DNA of 64,000 bases, taken from the NCBI RefSeq assembly GCF_008014675.1, contig NZ_VOXD01000020.1, positions 54,843 to 118,842 of the forward strand, read 5' to 3'. The position numbers and the translations under genes were made by a program. The notes beneath the pieces are model-generated. The model saw nothing but the letters and a program-made list of their open reading frames with translations. It searched no databases and was not told the origin of the DNA. Of the stretch, positions 44,876 to 54,500 are shown piece after piece. Each line of letters opens with the position of its first letter. Position 1 is the first letter of the stretch. This stretch comes from Neolewinella aurantiaca (GTDB lineage Bacteria; Bacteroidota; Bacteroidia; Chitinophagales; Saprospiraceae).

Positions 44876-44948
44876 TGAAAGACCTCTTGCCCGAATGACG
44901 GCAAACTTCAGGCAGACCGAAAATCTAACAACTCAACAAAATATATAA

Positions 44949-46238
44949 ATGCTACTTCTCAACACCCTCAGAAACGAAAAAGCCAACGTACTGGCCGGGC
45001 TCGCCAAACGCCAGGTTCCTGATGCGGAAGCAACAATCGACCGTATTATTGCTCTCGACGACCGCCGTAAGGCCGTACAAACAAGTACGGACAGTCTGTT
45101 GGCCGAGCGTAATAAGTTGAGTGGCGAAATCGGCAAACTGATGAAAGCCGGCAAACGCGAAGAGGGGAATGCTATGCGTGACTCCGTCAACGCAATCAAA
45201 GAAGAGATTGCCAAAGGTGAGGAAGAGCTCGATACGGTAAAAACGGAACTGGAGGACCTTCTCCTTACGCTGCCCAATGTTCCCCACGATCTCGTTCCCG
45301 CAGGTGTTACTGAAGAAGACAACGAAGTTTTTCTGCCCTACAACGGAGAACTGCCCACCTTGCCCGAAGGAGCAAAGCCACACTGGGAACTGGCCGATGA
45401 GTACGGCATCTTCGATCTCGAACTGGGCGTGAAAACCACCGGGGCAGGCTTCCCCGTCTTTACTGGTCAGGGTGCGCGCCTTGCCCGTGGTCTTGTGAAC
45501 TACTTCCTGGACCGGAACACCGCCGCAGGTTACACCGAATTTCAGCCACCTCTACTGGTCAACGAAGCCACCGCCCGTGCCACCGGCCAGTTGCCCGACA
45601 AAGAAGGGCAGATGTACCACATCAACGGCAACGGAGACGACTTCTACCTGATCCCTACCGCAGAAGTGCCGCTCACCAACCTTTATCGTGATGTAATCCT
45701 CGAGGAAAAAGACTTCCCCGTAAAAATCACTGGCTACACTCCTTGTTTCCGTCGCGAAGCAGGCAGCTATGGTGCCCACGTTCGTGGCCTCAACCGCGTA
45801 CACCAGTTCGATAAGGTCGAGATCGTTCAGATCGCTCACCCTGAGAAAAGCTACGAACTGCTCGATGAAATGGTCGCCCACGTTGGTAAGCTGCTCGACG
45901 AGCTCGGTCTTCCTTTCCGTATCCTCCGGCTCTGTGGCGGCGACCTCGGCTTCACGAGTGCAATGACCTACGATTTCGAGGTGTGGAGCGCTGCGCAGCA
46001 GCGCTGGCTGGAAGTGAGCAGCGTGAGCTGTTTCGAAACCTTCCAGAGCAACCGCCTGAAACTGCGCTACCGCGCCGAAAAGGGCACGGAACTGGCACAC
46101 ACCCTCAACGGTAGTGCCCTCGCTCTGCCGCGCATCATCGCTGCGTTGCTGGAAAACAACCAGACCGAGGAAGGTGTTACCTTACCTGAGGTACTGCACG
46201 GGTACCTCGGTATGACCAAACTTCAGAAAGTAGTATAG
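44949..46238 (+). CDS. serS: Serine--tRNA ligase
   Basis: A 429-aa class II aminoacyl-tRNA synthetase charging tRNA-Ser (and tRNA-Sec where present). Residues 1-110 are the long antiparallel coiled-coil arm (NEKANVLAGLAKRQV...AIKEEIAKGEEELDTVKTELEDLL) that reads the tRNA variable arm. Catalytic motif 2 is CFRREAGSYGAHVRGLNRVHQFDKVE and motif 3 is LNGSALALPRIIAALLENNQ. Length is standard. C-rich codon use suggests strong expression. Confidence 0.96.
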   Translation: MLLLNTLRNEKANVLAGLAKRQVPDAEATIDRIIALDDRRKAVQTSTDSLLAERNKLSGEIGKLMKAGKREEGNAMRDSVNAIKEEIAKGEEELDTVKTELEDLLLTLPNVPHDLVPAGVTEEDNEVFLPYNGELPTLPEGAKPHWELADEYGIFDLELGVKTTGAGFPVFTGQGARLARGLVNYFLDRNTAAGYTEFQPPLLVNEATARATGQLPDKEGQMYHINGNGDDFYLIPTAEVPLTNLYRDVILEEKDFPVKITGYTPCFRREAGSYGAHVRGLNRVHQFDKVEIVQIAHPEKSYELLDEMVAHVGKLLDELGLPFRILRLCGGDLGFTSAMTYDFEVWSAAQQRWLEVSSVSCFETFQSNRLKLRYRAEKGTELAHTLNGSALALPRIIAALLENNQTEEGVTLPEVLHGYLGMTKLQKVV

Positions 46239-46398
46239 TAACGCTCTGTGTGACGACGTAAAGAGCTTCCCTCCCCGTTGGCCTCATTACGTAAACCTGT
46301 AGTTGACCCGGGTCAGCTTCATATGTGACATAGAGAGCTCCCCATCGTCCTAAGATTGCGGTGGTAACTATATTACCGTACAACTAAAATATTACCAT

Positions 46399-47100
46399 AT
46401 GTTTTCCGGTGGATACATAACCTACATAATTATCACGATGATTTTTGCCGGTATCGGCAGTCTCGTGAGTAAGCGGCTGAAAAGCAAGTTCAAACAGTAC
46501 AGTAAGGTACCTATGACCGGTGGCCTTACCGGAGCGGAAGTGGCCGCAAAAATGCTGAGCTATTACCGGGTTGACGACGTAAAAATCGTCCAGGGACAAG
46601 GTTTCCTGACCGATCACTACAACCCCGCTACAAAAACAGTCAGCCTTTCGCCCGAGGTGTACAACGGCCGCCACGTCTCCGCAGCAGCAGTTGCGAGCCA
46701 CGAATGCGGGCACGCCGTTCAGCACGCCGAAGCTTACGCCTGGCTTGGTTTCCGTAGCGCAATGGTACCGGTGGTACAGGTGGCCAGCCGCATGCAGAGT
46801 GTGATCTTTATGGCTGCGATAGCGCTGGCATCTAGTGCGCTCGGGCCTACGGTCATGTTGGCAGCAATCTGTGTCTTCGGCGCAACAACCTTGTTTGCGG
46901 TAATCACCCTTCCGGTAGAATTCGATGCCAGTAGACGTGCACTTAACTGGCTGGACGAAAGCCGCGTTGCTACCGGCGTACAGCATGCCGGCGCCAAAGA
47001 TGCACTGTGGTGGGCAGCAATGACCTACGTAGTAAGCGCGCTCTCTTCGGTTGCGGTGCTGGGCTATCTGGTGCTGAGCTACCTGGGCTCACGCGACTAA
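46399..47100 (+). CDS. YugP-type zinc metallopeptidase
   Basis: A 233-aa membrane protein of the neutral zinc metallopeptidase (YugP/DUF232-type) family. One helix lies at the N-terminus (YITYIIITMIFAGIGSLV), the active-site HExxH is SHECGHAVQH (His101, Glu102, His105), and three hydrophobic segments follow (about 118-165 and 208-228). The third zinc ligand is probably in LPVEFDASRRAL, the conserved block that precedes the last helices. The physiological substrate is unknown. A terminator follows. Confidence 0.9.
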   Translation: MFSGGYITYIIITMIFAGIGSLVSKRLKSKFKQYSKVPMTGGLTGAEVAAKMLSYYRVDDVKIVQGQGFLTDHYNPATKTVSLSPEVYNGRHVSAAAVASHECGHAVQHAEAYAWLGFRSAMVPVVQVASRMQSVIFMAAIALASSALGPTVMLAAICVFGATTLFAVITLPVEFDASRRALNWLDESRVATGVQHAGAKDALWWAAMTYVVSALSSVAVLGYLVLSYLGSRD

Positions 47101-47119
47101 AACTAAAGACGTAAGGTTG

Positions 47120-47160
47120 AAGGGAATAAAGGGCGAAGACCTTTATTCCCTTTCCTTTTC
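47120..47160 (+). terminator. Intrinsic terminator after the zinc peptidase gene
   Basis: AAGGGAATAAAGG (47120-47132) pairs perfectly with CCTTTATTCCCTT (47140-47152), followed by TCCTTTTC. Confidence 0.75.
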
Positions 47161-47180
47161 CTGTTAATTCCTTTACTTTG

Positions 47181-47201
47181 GGCGCGGCCGCAGGTGCAAA
47201 G
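47181..47201 (-). repeat. Dispersed GC-rich repeat, copy 10
   Basis: CTTTGCACCTGCGGCCGCGCC on the minus strand, exact core. On the plus strand it follows directly after a TACTTTG promoter-like element (47174-47180), so it covers the likely start of the frr transcript in reverse orientation. Confidence 0.78.
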
Positions 47202-47287
47202 ATCTGTTTGCGAAAAGCAATGAGCCGAACACAGGAGCCTTAATCAGACTTCATTATACTACCACGACAACCAAACCACTATCCGCC

Positions 47288-47854
47288 ATGGACGAAGAAC
47301 TATTAAGCGAACAACTCGAAGAAGCTAAAATGCTAATGGACGAGGCCATCGAGCACCTCGAACGCGAACTCCTCAAGGTACGTACCGGTAAAGCCAGTAC
47401 CGCCATGCTGAACGGCATCATGGTGAGCTACTATGGTGCAAAAACTCCTATCCAGCAGGTTGCCAGCCTTGGGGTGGCAGATTCCCGCACGCTTACCATC
47501 AAACCATTCGATAAATCCGCAATGGGAGATATCGAGCGCGCCATCTTTGAAGCCAACCTGGGCGTTACGCCCATGAACGACGGAGAGATGGTTCGGATCA
47601 ACATCCCGCCACTGACGACCGAGCGCCGTCAGCAGCTTGCCAAGCAGGTCCGGGCAGAAGGGGAGACCGCAAAAATATCTATCCGCAACGCGCGCCAGGA
47701 TGCAATGAAAGCCATCAAAGACGAAGTGAAAGGTGGCTACCCCGAAGACGCTGGAAAACGCAAGGAGGATGAAGTCCAGGCCTGGGTAAACAGCTACAAC
47801 AAGAAGATCGACCTCACCGTCGAGAATAAGGAAAAGGATGTAATGACTTTATAA
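47288..47854 (+). CDS. frr: Ribosome recycling factor
   Basis: A 188-aa protein that, with EF-G, splits post-termination ribosomes. The family blocks are clear: LERELLKVRTGKASTAMLNGIMVSYYGAKTPIQQVAS, LTIKPFDKSAMGDIERAI, NLGVTPMNDGEMVRINIPPLTTERR, and the late NARQDAMKAIKDEVKGG. Length is normal. A near-consensus promoter (TACTTTG, 47174-47180) and a strong terminator bracket it, so it is probably transcribed alone; pyrH, a frequent neighbour, is not adjacent. Confidence 0.96.
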   Translation: MDEELLSEQLEEAKMLMDEAIEHLERELLKVRTGKASTAMLNGIMVSYYGAKTPIQQVASLGVADSRTLTIKPFDKSAMGDIERAIFEANLGVTPMNDGEMVRINIPPLTTERRQQLAKQVRAEGETAKISIRNARQDAMKAIKDEVKGGYPEDAGKRKEDEVQAWVNSYNKKIDLTVENKEKDVMTL

Positions 47855-47880
47855 ATCGCTACGCCTTTTGTTCAATTGAA

Positions 47881-47918
47881 ACAGCCTTAACGAAGTCCTT
47901 CGTTAAGGCTGTTTTTTT
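47881..47918 (+). terminator. Intrinsic terminator of frr
   Basis: ACAGCCTTAACGAAG (47881-47895) pairs with CTTCGTTAAGGCTGT (47898-47912), followed by TTTTTT. Confidence 0.9.
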
Positions 47919-48543
47919 GTCTTATGGCTGGGTTGTGGCTTTTCAACGTGAAGCGGCTGATCTCCCTATATCACCTGCCTCAATTGAGGTACGTATTTCT
48001 ACCTGTTTTCATGTATTTCTACCTGTTTTGCTGAGAAAACGGCTGTTTTGGAGGCTTAAGTGGTCTTTTTATTTGGCCAGAACGTTATTATTCCGTACTT
48101 TAGTAGTGCAAACGTATTTGTTTAGACGCGTAAATATCGGCGCTAACATCGTTTGGTTCTGTCTTTCCCCGAGTTTGCCTCCAGACTCACCTGCTATAAA
48201 CACTATTACACCCGAATCTGGGTTTAGACGACACTCTTCTACTTCAATTTTCCTCTCGTTTTTTAATTGAGTTCACATTCGGTGGACAGCCATATCTATG
48301 CCCCTCTGGATACATATGGTTGACCCTGAATATCACTAATGGGATTACTATGGATTAAAGCAACACATGTCATTTTAACAAGTCTGGTTTTTCTCTGCTG
48401 ATGGAGACTGAGATGACGCAGGTCATTCGCTACCCCTCTGTCTGTATTTACCTGACGGTCACAAGATGTGATTGTGCTGAATGGATTCTTAGCGCCCTTT
48501 CATAAACCCTTTTTTCAGTCTTTCTAAATTTCAAAACGAGACC
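47919..48543. promoter_or_regulatory. Long upstream region of the giant type A surface protein gene
   Basis: About 625 bases with lower GC than the surroundings and no supported gene. It holds a perfect palindrome CCTCAATTGAGG (47978-47989), a 17-base direct repeat GTATTTCTACCTGTTTT at 47993-48009 and 48013-48029 (period 20), and an imperfect inverted repeat with CCATAT and ATATGG arms (48290-48319). This set looks like operator sites. No exact TAnnTTTG element was found near the start codon. Confidence 0.45.
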
Positions 48544-51500
48544 ATGAGAACACATTTTACCCATACATCCCGGTTGCTACGGCCGCCCGGACACATCCAC
48601 CTCTCCCTGCTTCCCCTCCTCTTACTATTGTTGTTGCCAGCCTGGGGATTTGCGCAGACAACCTGTTTTACCGGCCTCAACGCCGGAGATAATGCGTCGT
48701 ACTGTGAAGGAGAAACCGCTACCTTAGACGGCGGTTTTGGCACCTATACCGGTGACGCCGCAATCGGAAACCCTGAGGCCGTTTGGTCTATCGTGAGCGG
48801 TAGCGGAGAATTCGAAGTAAACGGCTCCGTGCAAGGAGACGGTAGTACTGCCACTGCAACCAACTTCGCCAACTCCGCAAATAATATAGCGGGAGCGATA
48901 GCCACCTTTACACCGGACCCCGGGGTAACATCGGTTGTCCTCAGACTTACTGCCAACACCAGTGAGCCTGGCTGTAACACCAATGAAGCTGAAGACCTGG
49001 TCCTCTTCTTCGATCCCATTCACAATGTTCCTGTTGATGCGATTCTCGAAGGCAGCCTTGTGATCAACAACGGAGACGAGTCATCCTCCAACACCATTAA
49101 TGCTGAGACCGGTGATGTACTCACACTAATCATCGACGAAAGCGTCGTTATTGACAACGGTCAGCAAAACGATGATGTCCCCCTTTTCAACGTTACGTAC
49201 GGTAATGTCGGCGGATTTCTTGGTCTGCCCCCCGCAGGAGACTACGACCAGGGAGATTTCGACAACCTGTTCGCAGACCTGGAGCTGACAAGCATAAGTT
49301 GCGAGGACGCCACGATCACTGTATCCCTGTACACCTACTATGACAGGGACGGAAACGGGGAATTATCCGGTGACGAAGAATGCCCCGGCCCGGTAACGAC
49401 CATTGATATAACGGTGGCACCCCGCCCCGAGCCCCAGGCAACCATCGGCGCAGTCGATGATATCCTGACGGTTTGCGAAGACGACGAGGACGTGGAGTTT
49501 ATAGTCACCGGTACACCGTTTACCCAGGTAACTTACACAGTAAGTTACGACGGCGGAGCTACCGTACCCGCAGGCCCCCAAACGCTGGAACTGGATGCCA
49601 CCGGTTACTCCGGTATTCTGGTACTGGACGCTAACGCCGGCACTGCCGGCGAGGACATCGTAGTAACCCTGATTGGACAGGAATTCCTCACGGGACCGCC
49701 CTGCCCGGTAACGATCAGTAAGCCGCTTACGATTGAAATTGAGGCTTTGCCACAAATCACTATTTCATTGCTTGATCCGGATGATGCAGTCATTTGCAAT
49801 GCAAATAATGAAGGTCCTCTTACTGTTGGAATCATGCTGTCAACAACAAGCGGTGTAGGCTCTTATACTTATACTACTCAGGAATTTGCTGACGGTAACC
49901 TGGTCTATACGAATCCCCCCATTACGAGGTTCTTTTCAGACCCTGATAATGACGGCATTGCGACTGCTGTTACTAATTTCATTTTCGAAAATCCCGTTCC
50001 CGACGGTACAGTAATGACTTATCTGATAATGGGGACCAGCATCGTGAAAAATGACCAGAATCCCGATTGTGTCAATGATGCACCAGACTCGGAGGTCTCC
50101 ATCCTCATCCAGAAAGAATCCTACGTAGTCGCCGAAATCAACGACAGTGAAGGCGGAACGATTACCCTGAGCGATTACTCGGGTTCCAGTGCCGGTGACG
50201 TGAATGAAGCTGAAGTAACCTTCTGCGACGGAGAAACCTTCACGCTCGATGTAACCGACCCTACGATAAACAATGCTTTCGCCGACATCATCGGTTCCGA
50301 AGCACTCCTCCAGGTAGGTATCGGTGATAGCGATGGCCTCATCTCCGCCGGAGGTGCCAGCCTCGGTATCTTCAACTTCACGGACAATACCTTCTCGGTA
50401 AACGAAGTACTGGACATTCCTAACAGCCAGACAGTGCCCAGCACTTTCAGCATTACCCTTACGCCCTTCATGGACAACGACGCTGATGGCTTATTTAACG
50501 ACGGTGGCTCCACAGACGACTGTCTTGGAAACACTCTTACCGTTACCGTAAACGTGCTCCCCGCACCAACGGTTACCGTGGAAGTTAGCGAGGAGGAAGT
50601 CTGTGCTGGAGAAACCGTGACCGTAACCATTACTGCCTTTGAGTCTGGCGTAGCCAGTCTTATTTTGGACCAGGGAGGTGATCCTATCCTGATTGATGTG
50701 GATGTACCTGTGGGCGCTGACTTCACCGGAACGTACACCAGCGAAGAACTTACGGCACTTACCATGTTCACCGTCACCACTTTCATCGGTGATGACGCAA
50801 ATTGCTCTGCTACCGTCAATCAGATGGTGATGACCGAAGTAGAACCACTACCCGAAGCTTCCGTAGCCGCCGATGTTTCCGTCTGCGATGATGAAGACGC
50901 AACGATAACCTTTACCGGAAGCGCAGGCAACAATACGGGCTTCACCTTTACCTACTCCGTAAATGGTGCCACGCCGGTAAGCGTTAGTACCGACGGTACT
51001 GATGCAACGGTAGAGGTTACCTTTGAACCCGGCGATCTGCCTGCGGGCGAATCAACCATTTCACTGGTCAGTGTTGCCAATAAGGGCGGCCTGGAGTGCC
51101 TGAACGATGCTGAAGGAAGCGTGATCATCGGAATCGAGGACGAACCAATAGTTAGTTGTGATGCTGACGATGAACTCATTTGTAGTGGAGAGGATTACTC
51201 GTTTACCCTCACCGCTGGCAGCGATGAAGAGTCAGCTCTTGGTAATTCTTTGTACTACTCCGTAGCTACAACCACAACAACTACGGTTAGTACCGGATCC
51301 GGATCAACTGAAGATGTTCAGGAGTCGACTGAGGTTGTAATCGGCGACGCCAGTGGTGTAACCATCTCCGGCTCAACCGAGAATATGTCTGGCTTCGACC
51401 AGACTATCGTGATTTCAGTTACGCCCTTCTACGTTGATGACTCCGAAGATGATATAACGGAGATCGGCGACGCTTGCACGGGTGAGACGGTAACTTGCTC

Positions 51501-54500
51501 CGTAACGGTTAAGACCATGCCAATGGTCACCTTCGGCGGTACCGAAGCCGTCTGCGAAGGAGACGTTGCGGCAGTCATTTTCACCGGCCCGCCAAACGGC
51601 CGGGCATTGGTTGAAGTACGCAACGAAGAAGGAGATGTCATCTTTCCCTTCGTGCCTGTCTTCTTCGACGACGGAGGGACTTCAGTCGTCTCGGTTCCCA
51701 ATGCTCCTGCTACTTTCGAAGTGGTCTTGACGACCGTTGCCGATGGACCTGTTTTGGGTAATCCGGACGTATGTATAAACGAGGCGGATTTCTCTTTCAC
51801 CGTAAACATAACCCCAAGCCCCGGAGCTGAATTCGATGAGGAGGGAACCACCGTTTGTGAAGGAGATACCCCTGTTGTCTCACTTACCGGTACGCCTTTC
51901 GCTCAGGTAGAAATCGACTCCGATAACGATGCTAACGACCAGGTCGTCAGCCTCGACGAAAACGGTGAAGGCTCCTTCACCGTCACCGCCGGTATGGATG
52001 AAAACTTCACCATTACCCAAATCTCCCTGACCACCGAAGACGGTAATGGAGATGATTTTACCTGTACCGCTGAGGGTGACGATGAGTTTGAGCTTATCGT
52101 CAACCCGGCTCCGACCGGAGCGCTTATGACCAACGCAATCTTATGCGCTGGTGAAGCACCGCAGCTGAAATTCAACATCATTAATGACGTCGCTGGTCCT
52201 TTTACCATATTCGTAAATAACATCGAATTCAACGGTGTAATGAGCGGAGATGTGCTGGACTTTACGGGCACCGACTTTGAAACACTGGAAGTTACTACTC
52301 TCTTTTCTCTGCAGTCCATCTCTGAGGAAGGGCAAGGGTTGATTTGTAGTGACCTCTTTGACGACGAGCCGACAGTCTCTGTTGTTGTAAATCCCATTCC
52401 GGAAGCAACTGCTGGTGAAACACCGGAAGTAATCTGCTCTGGAGATGAACTACAACTAAGTGTGACTGGCGCTCCCGCAGCAGGTGCAGAAGATAATGAC
52501 CTGATGTTTGAAGTAACGGCCAATAACGCTATCGGTGATCTTACAGCTGGCGAATCCATCACCTTGGATGCCGCTGAAGCCGCTGATCTGAACACGGCTC
52601 TGGGGCTGACGGGACCATTCATCAATGGTAGCAACACGGACCCCGAACCAGTTTCACTTACCATCGTCCCCTTCTTCGAAGGAGGTGCAGGTACCGGAGA
52701 CAATGAAGGCTGTGCAACAACCGAAGGGTTTACGGATGATTTCGCTCCTGGGCTGTTTACACTTAACAGTGTAGCTAACAGTACGGCAGTTGTGACCGCT
52801 ACAACACTCACGCTTACCTCCGGGACGAACGGTGACAACGGTTCGTTTGCTGATGCCTCTGCGTCGGTTGTAGTTGCTGAAGCAGGACAAGTTAATTTTG
52901 ATTACTTCTATGATGAAGAATCAACCTCATTAACTGGAGGATTCGATGTTATTCTAATCGATATCGAAGGAAATGAAGTTCTCCGTGCAGGAAATGGTAC
53001 CAATGCGCTCAACACGGCATCCGGTAATATTTCAGAAATGGTCATGCCTGGAATGACGATACTCTTTTCGATTGAAGGTGATTTCTTCGACGTTCAATTC
53101 AGAGAATCTATACTTGAGATTACTAACTTCTCTTTTGTACCTCAATGCTCACGCTGCGAAGGCGATGCCGTAAACATTGACTTTGAAATCCTTCCCGCCC
53201 TCTTCGCCGATTTCTCCTCCGCCCCCGAACGTGTTTGTGAGGGTGAAAACGCTGAGATATGCATTGCCGGTACGCCCGACGCGACGGTGACTGTATTCTA
53301 CGACGGTATTTACAACGACGTAAAACTCGACGCGAATGGTGACGGTTGCTTTAGCACCGTTGGTGGCCTTCTTGAAGATACCGATTTCCTTATCCTGGGC
53401 CTCACAACTCTGGACGATACGCCCCAGTGTTCCTTCACTTTCGAAGATGGTCTCTGGCCCACAGCTCCCGTTCTGGTTACCCCAACGCCAACCGCCACGG
53501 TTAGCCTTGAACCAAATACGGTCTGCGCCAACGACGAAGCAATTGCTGAAGTAACCGGTACGCCCAATGCTACCGTGACCTACACCTACAACAACATTAC
53601 CAATTCGGTATTATTGGATGGCGATGGTGATGGAGAGATTCTGTTGTCTACCGTAAATGAAGGTACGGGTAACATCGTTTGTCACGTTGTGCTAACCAGC
53701 ATCAGCGTTACCGATCCGGCTACTGGCGTAACCTGCACCAACGACCTGAGTGACTTCGTTACCCTCACCGTACGGCCACTGCCAACCGGTGAGATCACCG
53801 CCGGAGATCCGGCTTGCTTCGGTGACGCTGTGCCCATCTACTTCCTGCCGGTTTCTGACCTCGCCAACAACTACCGTCTGCGGATCATCGGTCCCGATGG
53901 CGAAAGGAATATCAACGTCGTTGCCAGTGCCGACGAGCCGGTCTTCGTTTTCGACGCTACGGTAGCTGGTGACTACGACCTCGTTCGCATCGCCGATGCA
54001 CGAATGGATCCTGATGTCATCAACTGTGTCAACGAAGGTGACCTGTCAACAACCACGGTTATTATCGAAGAAAAGCCAGAGCTCAGGGCCGCCATCACCG
54101 GCACCGTTGGTACGGCGAACCTGGACAGTGAAAGCCCCATCTTCAATACCTTCCGGGCCCTGGCCTGCGATGAGGCGACCGTCAATGTGGTCTTTGGTTC
54201 TTCTACGCCCGTATCCCAAACTATGGGTGGGATGAAGATCAACGTAGAGGTGAAAGCAAATGACGACGATCAGGCCAACGTTGGCCCCGTCGACACAACA
54301 GTGATCACCTTCGAACAACTCAACGATGAGGATTTTCTCGACGGTATTCTGGACAATGTCGCAGACCTGGATGTCTCCAGCATCGAAATCGTCCTTACGC
54401 CTTTCTTCGAAAACGGCGCGGACGCAGGTGCATTGGAAGCTGAAGATTGCCCCGGTGGCTCCCTGAGCTTCTTCATCGACATCCTGCCAGCCGTTGCGTT

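Larger units (their letters stand above)
44021..44948. other. 928-base gap between divergent rho and serS
   Basis: No convincing gene. Short open frames (for example 44041-44223 and 44239-44529, plus strand) show no recognisable motif, signal or biased codon use. A CGAAGC-TCTG-GCTTCG hairpin (44446-44461) followed by TTTTTT resembles a plus-strand terminator, so a short transcript may end there. A promoter element (44739-44746) and repeat copy 9 precede serS. No tRNA, RNase P or tmRNA signature was seen. Confidence 0.5.
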
